Assembly: GCA_910576815.1 (NCBI GenBank)
Contig: CAJTKA010000042.1
Location: forward strand, 1 to 28,987
Direction of reading: 5' to 3'
From: an uncultured Lachnospiraceae bacterium
Lineage (GTDB): Bacteria > Bacillota > Clostridia > Lachnospirales > Lachnospiraceae
Length of the DNA: 28,987 nucleotides
Shown: piece by piece, positions 15,918 to 24,183 of the stretch
Layout of the letters: each line of letters starts with the position of its first letter
Numbering within the stretch: position 1 is the stretch's first letter
The notes under the pieces: model-generated
Told to the model about the DNA's origin: nothing
Databases searched by the model: none
Seen by the model: only the letters and a program-made list of their open reading frames with translations
Program-made: the position numbers and the translations under genes

Positions 15918-18293
15918 TTACCATGCGCTGACCCATGCGATGTAGTCCTTGAACCAAATCGGTTCCCCGTCCGCATCCACAAATTCGATCCGCCTGACCC
16001 CTTCTACGGGAGCGTCAAGGGAAAAACGACACAGTTTATACCTGCCGCTACCGATCTGCTCTGCCTCTGCGATCACCTGCCCGTCCTCAGCCACCAGCCG
16101 CACCCTGCAGTCCTTATCGATCCGCTGCGGCCGCCTGATCACCACCCCGATCAGATGCTGTGCCTGCGTCTCCTCCTGTATCTCATAGGAACAGTGGTAC
16201 CCCGGTATCTGCTCGTCCAGGTTCCTGCCTGCCGTCTCCTCAAAAAAAGTATCCACTCCCACCTGATAGAGCGTGGCGCCTCGGCTGCATCCCCAGTTAT
16301 CCCCCCGCGTCGGTACGAAAAAGGCGCTGTTTTTCATAGCATCCTTGCTCTCCCACCAGCCCGCATTGATGTCCCCGGCATACACCCGCCTGTCGGAAGT
16401 TTCTGCCCCTGCCCATCCCGACAACTGCATGACCGGGTTCGTCAGGCAAAAGACTGCCGTTAAAATAAGCAGACCGTACCTGCCCCAGAACGGGAGCATC
16501 CGTTGACAGCCGCCGCTCTCCAAAGCAGCAGCTCCCCGCTGCCGCACCATCATGCTTCCTGTCAGCAGCAGCAGATAGAAACCGACATCGGCAAAAATCT
16601 CATATTTATGCCCCGCCTGCCCAAAAGCGATCTTCCCCATATTTTTCCAGGAACCGGGAACCGGCTTGACCGTCAAAAGAAAGAACGCGATCACAATCAA
16701 CTGGTACATCACAATGAGCCAGAACTGTTTCCGCTCTCCGTCTACCGTTTCTCTGCGCCATAATGGAAGCAGCACTTCCCTGACAAAACCATACGCCAGA
16801 AAGCCAAACACGATCGGCATAAGCAGCAAAATGACCAGGTGGATCGGCTGTCTGTACGTTCCCATCGGCAGCAGCAGATAGGCACAAAATTCCGCAATCA
16901 CTCTGCCAAACAGCCTGAACCAATAGGAGATCCCACCGTTAGAAGCCGCAGAGATCCAGCTTTCCCCGTCTCCCTGCCCGCTAAACGAATAGATCAGCTG
17001 CAGCAGGGCGGCAGCTCCCACCGTGCACAGAAATATTTTCTCCCGCCTGTCCATGCTCCGATAGAAAAAAACCATGGCAAGCACCGCCAGCGGCAGCACC
17101 ACCGCATAGGTGCCCTTCGAAAGACAGAGCACCGCCCCAAACACCGTCAGGAACGCATAGATCCACCGCGGGAACGCTTCCCGGTCCGCAAGCAGCATCA
17201 GGAGCAGGAAGTAGATCCCCCAATAGGCATGGTTGGTAAAAAACAACGTCTCCTCGCAAAAACAGGTCAGCATCACGAGAATGCACCAGAGGATCCTGCC
17301 GGGCAGTTTCATCCACTTTTGAAAGACATCCAATACAAAGAAAGACCATATCATGCCGCACAGAAGGCACGCTGTAATCTGCATCAAATACAGCGCATAC
17401 CCGAATGCTACGCGTACCACTTTCACAAAAAACAGCGTGATCAGACGCGGCAAAAGAGGCAGATAGCCCGCGTCCGTAATCAACAGATTATCCGCCAGTT
17501 TCTGTTCTCTGGCATTTTGCAGGAAATTAGTGACCGCCTCCGCAAAAGTCGGTTCCAGATAAATGGAACTGTCCAGCAGATAAATGACTGCCATAAAGAA
17601 AACTGTCATGATCCCGAACGCCGCCAGGCTCTTTCCTCTCTCCCCGATCCGTACGTTGGCAGTAAGCAGCACCAGCGCCACGGCACACAGCGCGACAAAG
17701 GCGTAACATAACAGTCGAAGTCGGTACTCCATCCCCGTAATATGATAGTGATAGGCCTGTGCCAGCGTCAGATCCTGTCTGACCCCATTATAATCCGCGA
17801 TGCCAAAACCATAGTAATCCGCTCCCGCCGCGATCGCAAGCGCACCCTCCGCCACGCCCTGTGTACGAAGCCTCAAAACCGCCTCCCCGCACGCCAGACG
17901 GCCAAGCTCCATTTCCGCAAGCGGTATCCACTCGCCGGCTTTGATATCTTGCAGAGCAAGACGCCCCGTTTGGGTCGCCTCTCCCTGTTCGACCGTATAA
18001 ATAACCTGCCCTGCGCTGTCGGCATCGCAATGTGCAAAACGCAGCGCATAATAGCCTTGCCGCCAGTTCATTTCTTCCGTGATCACAAGCGGCTGCAAAA
18101 TTTCCATATCATCGTAAAACGGCAGTTCCACCTGTATCTCAGCCTCGTCGCTCCTGATATCCACCGGCTCCCCGTTTACGACATAGCGCGACAGCACCAG
18201 CAGGATCAATAGCAGCCCTGCCGCTAACACCAGACATTCTCTGTCAAACTTATGACTGCGGTCAGCCGCCGTTTTCTCCTTTGCCGTATCCAT
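15918..18293 (-). CDS. large multi-pass membrane protein, possibly GT-C-like
   Basis: 791 residues. A first membrane segment (about 20-37) is followed by an extracytoplasmic beta-rich domain (about 45-185), then about ten hydrophobic segments between 188 and 600, and a soluble C-terminal domain (about 615-791) that contains a beta-sandwich-like end. The layout (short loops, an acidic/proline-containing first loop TDAGYLPLLPRL, a long terminal domain) resembles membrane glycosyltransferases or polysaccharide-assembly proteins of the GT-C type, but no diagnostic motif was recognised and the function is unassigned. SD AAGGAG is 5 nt before the ATG. Convergent with the GT2 gene 32 bp away, so a shared role in surface glycan assembly is possible but rests only on position. 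Confidence 0.75.
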   Translation of the reverse strand: MDTAKEKTAADRSHKFDRECLVLAAGLLLILLVLSRYVVNGEPVDIRSDEAEIQVELPFYDDMEILQPLVITEEMNWRQGYYALRFAHCDADSAGQVIYTVEQGEATQTGRLALQDIKAGEWIPLAEMELGRLACGEAVLRLRTQGVAEGALAIAAGADYYGFGIADYNGVRQDLTLAQAYHYHITGMEYRLRLLCYAFVALCAVALVLLTANVRIGERGKSLAAFGIMTVFFMAVIYLLDSSIYLEPTFAEAVTNFLQNAREQKLADNLLITDAGYLPLLPRLITLFFVKVVRVAFGYALYLMQITACLLCGMIWSFFVLDVFQKWMKLPGRILWCILVMLTCFCEETLFFTNHAYWGIYFLLLMLLADREAFPRWIYAFLTVFGAVLCLSKGTYAVVLPLAVLAMVFFYRSMDRREKIFLCTVGAAALLQLIYSFSGQGDGESWISAASNGGISYWFRLFGRVIAEFCAYLLLPMGTYRQPIHLVILLLMPIVFGFLAYGFVREVLLPLWRRETVDGERKQFWLIVMYQLIVIAFFLLTVKPVPGSWKNMGKIAFGQAGHKYEIFADVGFYLLLLTGSMMVRQRGAAALESGGCQRMLPFWGRYGLLILTAVFCLTNPVMQLSGWAGAETSDRRVYAGDINAGWWESKDAMKNSAFFVPTRGDNWGCSRGATLYQVGVDTFFEETAGRNLDEQIPGYHCSYEIQEETQAQHLIGVVIRRPQRIDKDCRVRLVAEDGQVIAEAEQIGSGRYKLCRFSLDAPVEGVRRIEFVDADGEPIWFKDYIAWVSAW

Positions 18294-18469
18294 CGCCGCT
18301 CCTTAGCCTCATCCTTGATAGGATAGGTTCCCTGTTTTTGTTACATTTTTCTCAATTATTTTACCATTCCAATCAGTTTCCGCGCAAGTACCCTTCCCTT
18401 TTTATTTGAGCAGAGAGCCGCGAAATCTTCGCAAATATAATCCCATTTCCCGCAAAATGTCCTTTTCCC

Positions 18470-18498
18470 TTGACACACCATACTATATATAGTATCTT
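18470..18498 (+). promoter_or_regulatory. promoter of the diguanylate cyclase gene
   Basis: TTGACA (18470-18475), a 17-bp spacer and TATCTT (18493-18498) about 95 bp upstream of the ATG. The -35 box is perfect; the -10 box matches 4/6. A palindrome fills the spacer and touches the -10 box, so a repressor bound there would block RNA polymerase. Confidence 0.75.
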
Positions 18499-18518
18499 AT
18501 GAGCGGTTTCATACTATA
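18480..18518. promoter_or_regulatory. palindromic operator with a repeated half-site
   Basis: ATACTATATATAGTAT (18480-18495) is a perfect 16-bp palindrome lying between the -35 and -10 boxes. The half-site CATACTATA occurs at 18479-18487 and again at 18510-18518, 31 bp (about three helical turns) downstream. This looks like a two-site operator. The cognate regulator is not evident in the window. Confidence 0.65.
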
Positions 18519-18591
18519 CTTATCGCAAATTTTCTATTTTATGTAAACCAATAATCCTTTTTATTGACGATGACACGCAAAGGAGATATCC

Positions 18592-20493
18592 ATGCAGACT
18601 CTTAGAAATATCATCAGCCGTTATATGCGTCATGTCACATTTCTGCTCGTGGCCTTTCTTCTAATAATGATTCTGTGCCTCCAGTTTTCACATGAGCAGA
18701 AGCTGGCACAGGAGACCGCCGGGGAAACGTTTTACCAGATCGGTCAGCTTCTGGAACGAAATCAACAGGAACTTGACGAAACCAAGGCGGCTTATCGGCA
18801 GACCTGTCTGCACAACGCGGAGGCGATCGCTTATATCATCGAAGATGACCCTTCCGTCTTAGACAACGTAGAAGAACTGCGGCGGATCGCCGAGATGATG
18901 GAAGTAGATGAAATCCATATTTTTGATACCACGGGCCGCATCTACGCGGGAACCCACCCGGAATACTATGATTACACCTTTGATTCCGGAGAGCAGATGA
19001 ACTTTTTCAAGCCCCTGCTGACAGACAAATCTCTGCACCTTGTGCAGGATATCACCCCCAACACGGCGGAGGCGAAAATGATGCAGTATTCTGCACTCTG
19101 GAGCAAAAGCGGTGCGTTCATCGTACAGATCGGCATGGAGCCCGTCAATGTCCTGAAGGCAACGGAAAAAAATGAACTTTCTTACCTCTTTTCCCTGTTT
19201 CGTGTCAATCCGCACGCAAACTATTACGCCGTGATCGCATCCGGCGAAATCGTCGGCTCCACCGATCTGCCAAGCGTGGGCAGACATCTTGCGGACATCG
19301 GCCTTGACCTTGACGCGATCGCCGGGGGCACAACAGCCTTCCACGCCAGGGTTAACGGCGTAAATTCTTATTGCGTCTTTCGGAAAAAAAACGGTAACTA
19401 TATCGGCCGTGTCCTCTCCTGCCACGAGATGTACCAGAGCATCCCGCCCATAACGGCTGCTCTCGCGGTCTGCCTGATCACCATCGCGCTGATCCTTTCC
19501 CACGTTGTGACCAGATATATGAATCTGTACGTCGTCGGAGGAATCCGCAGCGTAAATGAAAAACTGCACAGCATTACGCAGGGCAATCTGGATGAACTGG
19601 TCGATATTCAAAACAGTATGGAGTTTTCGGAGCTTAGCGGTTATATCAACCGTATGAAGCAAAGTCTTTTAGACAATAACAAAAAGATGTCTTATGTGTT
19701 AGACAAAGCAAATATGTATATCGGTGTCTATGAGTACAACCGCCATATGAAAAGAGTGCGGTTTACCCGCCATGTACCGCGCATCCTTTGTCTGGAGCCG
19801 GAGGAAGCTGAGAAGCTGTCTTCCGACTACGCATTGTTTCAATCACTGATCACCGCGCTGCGCAGCGATCCCGTGGACGACGAAACCAATGTATACTCCT
19901 TAAATGACCGCTATGTCAAACTGGAGGAGTTAAATAAGGACGACGAGATCTTCGGCGTTGTCATCGATGTGACGGAAGAAGTCAGACGACGCCGCCAGAT
20001 CGAGGCCGAGCGGGACTATGACCCGCTGACCGGACTTTACAACCGCCGCGGGCTGGAAATCAGGCTTTCCGCTCTGTTTGACAAGCCAGAAACCCTGGGC
20101 TGCTATGCGGTCATCATGATCGACGCAGATAACCTGAAAACGATCAACGATACCTACGGCCACGACGCGGGCGACGTTTACTTAAAGGAAATCGCTGCGC
20201 TGTTTGAGGATTTTGGCCCCAAAAGCTGTGTATCCGCCAGACTGGGCGGTGACGAATTTTTGTTGTTCCTGTATCGTTACGGCAGCGAGCAGGAATTGAC
20301 CGACACCATTGCGCTTCTGAGTGATCTGCAGGATAACAGCTTTGCCAATCTAAACGGGCAGGTGCACGTGCCGCTTCAATTTTCCTTTGGCGCCAGTCTG
20401 ACCGACCAGCCCGCAGACTACGAAACGCTGATGAAGGAAGCGGATGAAAGGATGTATGAAAATAAAAGGGCACGGAAGGCGTCAGGCATATAA
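18592..20493 (+). CDS. membrane-bound diguanylate cyclase (GGDEF)
   Basis: 633 residues. TM1 (about 15-33), an extracytoplasmic sensor of about 250 residues (dCache-like), TM2 (about 284-304), a HAMP-like region (305-360), a PAS-like domain (about 366-465) and a C-terminal GGDEF domain (about 475-630). The active site is intact: DPLTGLYNRRG, DADNLKTINDTYGHDAGD and GGDEF itself at 552-556, so it should make cyclic di-GMP from two GTP. The RxxD product-inhibition site normally just before GGDEF is absent (PKSC occupies that place), so product feedback is likely lost. SD AAGGAG precedes the ATG. Its product is the substrate of HD-GYP proteins such as the one at 10285-11379. The stop overlaps the end of the convergent ATPase gene by 12 bp. 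Confidence 0.95.
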   Translation: MQTLRNIISRYMRHVTFLLVAFLLIMILCLQFSHEQKLAQETAGETFYQIGQLLERNQQELDETKAAYRQTCLHNAEAIAYIIEDDPSVLDNVEELRRIAEMMEVDEIHIFDTTGRIYAGTHPEYYDYTFDSGEQMNFFKPLLTDKSLHLVQDITPNTAEAKMMQYSALWSKSGAFIVQIGMEPVNVLKATEKNELSYLFSLFRVNPHANYYAVIASGEIVGSTDLPSVGRHLADIGLDLDAIAGGTTAFHARVNGVNSYCVFRKKNGNYIGRVLSCHEMYQSIPPITAALAVCLITIALILSHVVTRYMNLYVVGGIRSVNEKLHSITQGNLDELVDIQNSMEFSELSGYINRMKQSLLDNNKKMSYVLDKANMYIGVYEYNRHMKRVRFTRHVPRILCLEPEEAEKLSSDYALFQSLITALRSDPVDDETNVYSLNDRYVKLEELNKDDEIFGVVIDVTEEVRRRRQIEAERDYDPLTGLYNRRGLEIRLSALFDKPETLGCYAVIMIDADNLKTINDTYGHDAGDVYLKEIAALFEDFGPKSCVSARLGGDEFLLFLYRYGSEQELTDTIALLSDLQDNSFANLNGQVHVPLQFSFGASLTDQPADYETLMKEADERMYENKRARKASGI

Positions 20494-21666
20494 ATCATCT
20501 AATGTGAAAAGCACCACATCGCGGTTTGCGTTATCGCGGACCCAATCAGTGTATCCCGCCAAAGAGAAAAACAGGTACTTTGTCACCCTGTATTTTCCCG
20601 TAACCAGACTCGCCCGCCGAAGGAGGGTATCATATACCGTCTTATCTATTTTTTCATTTCGGAACTTGCATTCGCCGACCACAGCCGTTTTGTCTGTATC
20701 CGAGACAGCCAGTACGTCGATATCCGCAGACTGCCAAACCTTTTCTCCCTCCTGATTTTCCACCTGCTCCACGCCCCACCAGCTGCCCGCCTGCGTAAGG
20801 AAACCGTCAAACTGTCCCTGTATCCCCTGTTCCAGCGTATAATATCTGCACATCTGTTCAAAAACACTCCCCATAAAGGAATGCAGATTCGGTTTTACCG
20901 CCTTTTCATAATAGAGATCGCCCTGTCCCATCTCGATAACGCTGTGTGCTTTGGAGACAAATTCATACCAGAATTTAAACATATGATCCTTTAATACATA
21001 CTGCGTTTTTTTCTTGTTCTTCTCCTCCGTCAGACAGTGTTTCTTTTCTACAAGTCCCACTCTGATCAGTTTTTCCAATGTATACAGGACCGTAGGCTCT
21101 TTTTCTTTCACCTTGCCCGCAATGCCGTTTAGCGTATTCTCGCCAGACGCGATTTGCTCGATGACATTATTTACCAGTGTGATATCCGCAAATTCCTGCG
21201 TGAGCAGGTTCCTGGTTTCGTCATACAGGTAGCCGTCGGGATGGAAAAACAGTTTCCTGATATTATCATCCAGGCTCTTATCTTTGTCAATCAGGGAAAG
21301 ATATTTTGCCACGCCGCCCGTTATGCCATAGCATATGGCCTTATCCTGTGCCGAATAATCCGGCACAAAGAGAGCTGTTTCCCTGTAAGAAAAAGCCTCC
21401 AGCTTGATCTGCGAATCCCTCCTGCCAAACAGCGGGCTTTTTTCACTGAGCACTTTGTTTTCCATAAAGCTGAGCGCGGACCCGCAAAGTATGATCATCA
21501 GATTTTGATCTTTCCACGCCGTATCGATATATTTTTGTATGACCGAGAGCAGCGCCTCGTCCTTTTCCGCCCAATACGGCAGTTCGTCTATCACGAGCAC
21601 CAGCTTTTCATCGGACAGTTTCCAGCAGATCAAGTCAAAAACCGCTTCCTCTTTTATCCAAAACAT
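20482..21666 (-). pseudogene. 5'-truncated DUF234-type AAA ATPase
   Basis: 394 residues remain of an archaeal-type AAA ATPase with a C-terminal DUF234 nuclease-like domain; full members are usually around 450-480 residues. Walker B is present near the start (KLVLVIDELPYW), but the Walker A P-loop that should lie about 60-80 residues earlier is missing, and the sequence instead runs into AT-rich tandem repeats and another gene's terminator. The middle contains a winged helix (about 185-225), and the end has a PD-(D/E)xK-like pattern (ADIDVLAVSD, then VVGECKFRNEK). Without a P-loop it should not hydrolyse ATP, so it is probably decaying; the open frame shows the loss is recent or that the rest retains a use. 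No SD is seen before the ATG. Confidence 0.8.
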
Positions 21667-21685
21667 TTTTATTCAAATTAATTTT

Positions 21686-21721
21686 ATTAAAAATGATTTA
21701 ATTAAAAATGATTTAATTAAA
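21686..21721. repeat. 15-bp AT-rich tandem repeat
   Basis: The unit ATTAAAAATGATTTA occurs twice in perfect tandem (21686-21700, 21701-21715), followed by a partial third copy. It sits exactly where the missing N-terminal coding part of the ATPase should be, and may mark a deletion or slippage junction. Confidence 0.8.
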
Positions 21722-21741
21722 TCAAGAAACAAGAGATTCCT

Positions 21742-21788
21742 ATCAAAAAAAGACATCTTTCCCGTATTTCCATCGGAAAGATGTCTTT
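21742..21788 (-). terminator. strong terminator of the HD-domain gene
   Basis: A perfect 14-bp stem (21749-21762 with 21775-21788) and a 12-nt loop are followed on the minus strand by seven U residues. It starts 3 bp after the HD gene stop codon. Confidence 0.95.
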
Positions 21789-21791
21789 GTG

Positions 21792-22481
21792 TTATTCCTC
21801 CATCGCCGCAGCCACATCTGCTTCGCAGCTTCTCATGGCCTGTATGGTCTTATCAAACAGCTCGTCCAGCTCCCAGCCGAGCATCTCCGCTCCCTGTGTA
21901 ATAATCTCTCTGGAACAGCCCGCCGCAAATTTCTTATCTTTGAATTTCTTTTTCAGGCTCTTGACTTCCATGTCCATGGTGCTCTTAGAAGGACGCATCA
22001 GCGCGCAGGACCAGATCAGCCCCGTCAGCTCGTCGGCCGCAAACAGCACCTTCTCCATCGTAAGCTTCGGCTCCTCCTCACTACAAATGCCAAAACCGTG
22101 GGAGCAGACCGCATAGATCATGTCCTCGCTCACACCGCCCTCGCGCAGAAGCTCGGGCGCCTTCTTGCAGTGCTCATCGGGATAAAGCTCAAAATCAATG
22201 TCATGCAAAAGCCCTGTGATGCCCCAAAAATCTTCTTCCTCCGCATAGCCCAGTTCCTTCGCGTACCAGCGCATCACGCCTTCCACGGTCAGGGCATGCT
22301 GGATATGGAAGGGCTCTTTATTGTATTTCTTCAACAGTTCCAACGCCTGTTCGCGCGTCACACTGCTTTTCTTTGCTTCACCGGCCGCAGGCTTATTTGC
22401 GGATTTCGCCGCATCGGAGGGCTTTTTATCCAGACTTTTCATGGTGGGGAAAGGCAAACGACTTACTTCATTATTCTTCAT
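21792..22481 (-). CDS. HD-domain hydrolase
   Basis: 229 residues. A lysine/alanine-rich, probably disordered N-terminus (1-45) precedes an HD phosphohydrolase domain. The metal-binding motif is seen as HALTVEGVMRWYA (first His at about 61) and the HD pair in LLHDIDFELYPDEH, with a later His in AVCSHGFGIC and an Asp in FAADELTGL, completing an H..HD..D set. HD enzymes of this small type cleave nucleotides or phosphoesters; the substrate is unknown. The first ATG is taken because a GGAG lies about 10 nt upstream; no SD precedes the internal Met14. Upstream sequence is shortly interrupted by the mobile element, so its native promoter may have been displaced. Its own terminator follows. Confidence 0.85.
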   Translation of the reverse strand: MKNNEVSRLPFPTMKSLDKKPSDAAKSANKPAAGEAKKSSVTREQALELLKKYNKEPFHIQHALTVEGVMRWYAKELGYAEEEDFWGITGLLHDIDFELYPDEHCKKAPELLREGGVSEDMIYAVCSHGFGICSEEEPKLTMEKVLFAADELTGLIWSCALMRPSKSTMDMEVKSLKKKFKDKKFAAGCSREIITQGAEMLGWELDELFDKTIQAMRSCEADVAAAMEE

Positions 22482-22543
22482 AACCGCTTATCTCCGCTTT
22501 TCTCTTACAATTCAACACTTTATTATGATGTGTTATTCTACCA

Positions 22544-22579
22544 GTAAAATTTCAAATTTGATGTAAATTTGTTGTAAAC
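22544..22579. repeat. GTAAA repeats near the element end
   Basis: GTAAAATTT (22544), GTAAATTT (22563) and GTAAACC (22574) are three similarly oriented copies within 36 bp, between int and the HD gene. Tn916 Int binds short direct repeats (DR2) near the element ends, so these may be arm-type Int sites. This is based on position and repetition only. Confidence 0.4.
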
Positions 22580-22621
22580 CACACAATTTGCTGTACTCAT
22601 TTATCCGTTTCTGACTCTTTC

Positions 22622-23857
22622 CTAAAATACATCAAGATTGCGTGATAAATTTTGTATTGCTTCCTGTTTCTTCATGTCAGTGACTTCGGCATATATGTCC
22701 ATCGTTGTTTCAATATTGGCGTGTCCCATAATCGCCTGTATCACTTTCACATTTGTTTCCTTCTCGCAGAACCTTGTACAAAAGGTATGCCTTAAATGGT
22801 GGCATGAGAAGTGAGGTATTATGACTGGCTGCCTTTTTTCTTTTTTAGCATTTAACACTTCCTCTGCATTGTACGATTCGTATATCCGCTTGATTGCCCT
22901 GTTTACAGCTTGCGGATTATGAAGATTGCCAAAGCGGTTGCTGAAAATAAAGCCTGTCATTCCGTCAACCACCGTAGTATTGAACCCTTCTTCCTTCTGC
23001 TCGCTGTATTCCTCTTGGAACGCTTCATATACTGCATCCATCATGGGAATCGTGCGGATACCCGCTTCTGTTTTCGGGAGGGATACTCCAAACTCACATT
23101 TTGTAGTATCATTTCGCCGGGGATAATAAGTAACGCTATGGTTTATGCTGATTGTCCTCTTTGAAAAATCTATATCCTCCCACCTCAAGCCGATTGCTTC
23201 ACCAATCCTGCACCCTGTTCCTAATAATACTGTAAAGAACGGTGTCCAATGGCAATATACCGGACTTTTGGCTGTGTAGTCCATAAAGGCTCTCTGCTGA
23301 TCCAGTGTGAGGGCATGGCGTACACCATGATTTTTCCCCGGCTTTTTCTTAATTTGAGCCATTACTCCATCGCTCGGATTGTTTCTGATGATGTCATCCC
23401 TCACTGCAAGCTGAAACGTTGGGTGCAGAACGGTATGAATTGTTTCAAGAGTGTTAATCTGTATCCCTTTGTCATTTAACAGATGATAGTAGAAATACAA
23501 CACATCTGAATACTTTATCGTTCCAATCTTCCGTTTCCCGAACTCATTCCTTACAAATCGGTCATACATATAGGTGTAATTCGTGTAGGTTGTCCGCCTT
23601 AACTCTGTTTTGGTTGTAATATACCTGTCAAAAACAAAATTCAAATCGGCGTTCCCTGCCGCATATACATCCAGACCGTCAAGCTGGTCTTTCATCAGCC
23701 GCTTTTCTTTTTCCCTAAGCTCTACTAAGTCGTTCGCATATATATACCGTCTTTTCCCATAAGGATCAGTATAAGTATACATATATGTCTTATCCTTGCG
23801 TTGGATTTTCCCTTTCCGTAAAGCCCTCCCTCTATGGTCTTTTCTTGCTTTTGCCAT
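22622..23857 (-). CDS. int: tyrosine recombinase/integrase (Tn916 Int type)
   Basis: 411 residues, close to Tn916 Int (about 405). The basic N-terminal arm-binding domain (about 1-65), a core-binding helical domain (about 70-165) and the catalytic domain (about 180-400) are in order. Catalytic residues are all present: R217 in GTGCRIGEAIGLRW, H353/H354-L-R356 in CHHLRHTFC, H379 in IMGHANIETT and nucleophile Y389 in MDIYAEVTD. It excises and integrates the element by strand exchange. SD AAGGAG is 6 nt before the ATG. The gene is 42 bp downstream of the RHH gene and shares its promoter. No terminator was seen between its stop and the HD gene, so transcripts could run on into the chromosome. Confidence 0.95.
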   Translation of the reverse strand: MAKARKDHRGRALRKGKIQRKDKTYMYTYTDPYGKRRYIYANDLVELREKEKRLMKDQLDGLDVYAAGNADLNFVFDRYITTKTELRRTTYTNYTYMYDRFVRNEFGKRKIGTIKYSDVLYFYYHLLNDKGIQINTLETIHTVLHPTFQLAVRDDIIRNNPSDGVMAQIKKKPGKNHGVRHALTLDQQRAFMDYTAKSPVYCHWTPFFTVLLGTGCRIGEAIGLRWEDIDFSKRTISINHSVTYYPRRNDTTKCEFGVSLPKTEAGIRTIPMMDAVYEAFQEEYSEQKEEGFNTTVVDGMTGFIFSNRFGNLHNPQAVNRAIKRIYESYNAEEVLNAKKEKRQPVIIPHFSCHHLRHTFCTRFCEKETNVKVIQAIMGHANIETTMDIYAEVTDMKKQEAIQNLSRNLDVF

Positions 23858-23899
23858 CTCTGCTCCTTTCTTGCAAAAGGAAAGAGATATTTCGTACTG

Positions 23900-24076
23900 C
23901 TACTTTCTTTCTTCCATTGAGTATTGGATTTCAACACCCTTCTGTAGCACCTGCGTTATGGTCATGTCATGTTTGGCAGCATAGTCTTTCAGCTTCTCAT
24001 ACTCCGCATCGTCAACCCGAAGGCTTAATGACCTCTGCTTAGGCGAATCGGACTTTGGACGTCCCGTTCTCGGCAT
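23900..24076 (-). CDS. small ribbon-helix-helix (CopG-like) DNA-binding protein
   Basis: 58 residues starting MPRTGRPKSDSPKQ and ending in SMEERK. The pattern QRSLSLRVDDAEYEKLKDYA (strand then helix A) followed by HDMTITQVLQKGVEIQYSM (helix B) fits a ribbon-helix-helix dimer that binds DNA through the beta strand. It has a near-perfect SD (AAGGAGGTG, 8-9 nt before ATG) and a strong promoter. It lies directly upstream of int. An inverted repeat spanning its own -35 box suggests autorepression, which would also limit int. It is not part of the classic Tn916 int-xis pair. Confidence 0.85.
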   Translation of the reverse strand: MPRTGRPKSDSPKQRSLSLRVDDAEYEKLKDYAAKHDMTITQVLQKGVEIQYSMEERK

Positions 24077-24106
24077 TTACTATGCACCTCCTTCATAACT
24101 AATACC

Positions 24107-24135
24107 ATTATAATTTATGTTCTACGAAAAGTCAA
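24107..24135 (-). promoter_or_regulatory. promoter of the RHH-int operon
   Basis: On the minus strand TTGACT (24130-24135), a 17-bp spacer and TATAAT (24107-24112), 31 bp before the RHH start: 5/6 and 6/6 matches. Confidence 0.88.
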
Positions 24136-24151
24136 GAACTTTTTGTAGAAC
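24119..24151. promoter_or_regulatory. inverted-repeat operator over the RHH-int promoter
   Basis: GTTCTACGAAAAG (24119-24131) is matched in inverted orientation by CTTTTTGTAGAAC (24139-24151), 12 of 13 positions, with a 7-bp centre. The arms overlap and flank the -35 box. No U tract follows on either strand, so an operator fits better than a terminator; the RHH protein is the obvious candidate ligand. Confidence 0.7.
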
Positions 24152-24183
24152 AATTATTTATCACGAAAACCTCTTTGCCTTAA

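Larger units (their letters stand above)
18294..18591. other. intergenic region before the diguanylate cyclase
   Basis: About 300 bp of AT-rich sequence between two divergent genes. The right part holds the GGDEF-gene promoter, palindrome and repeat described separately. No convincing promoter was found for the minus-strand membrane protein gene, and no small ORF with an SD was seen. Confidence 0.6.

Noticed and set aside
16839..17711. 290-codon plus-strand frame opposite the large membrane protein
   Set aside because: The product is rich in Gln, His, Arg and Pro with no hydrophobic core, as expected of an antisense frame to a membrane protein.
18380..18600. Possible c-di-GMP (GEMM) riboswitch before the GGDEF gene
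   Set aside because: A CACGCAAAG string near 18585 recalls one GEMM segment, but the paired stems and tetraloop-receptor parts are not found.
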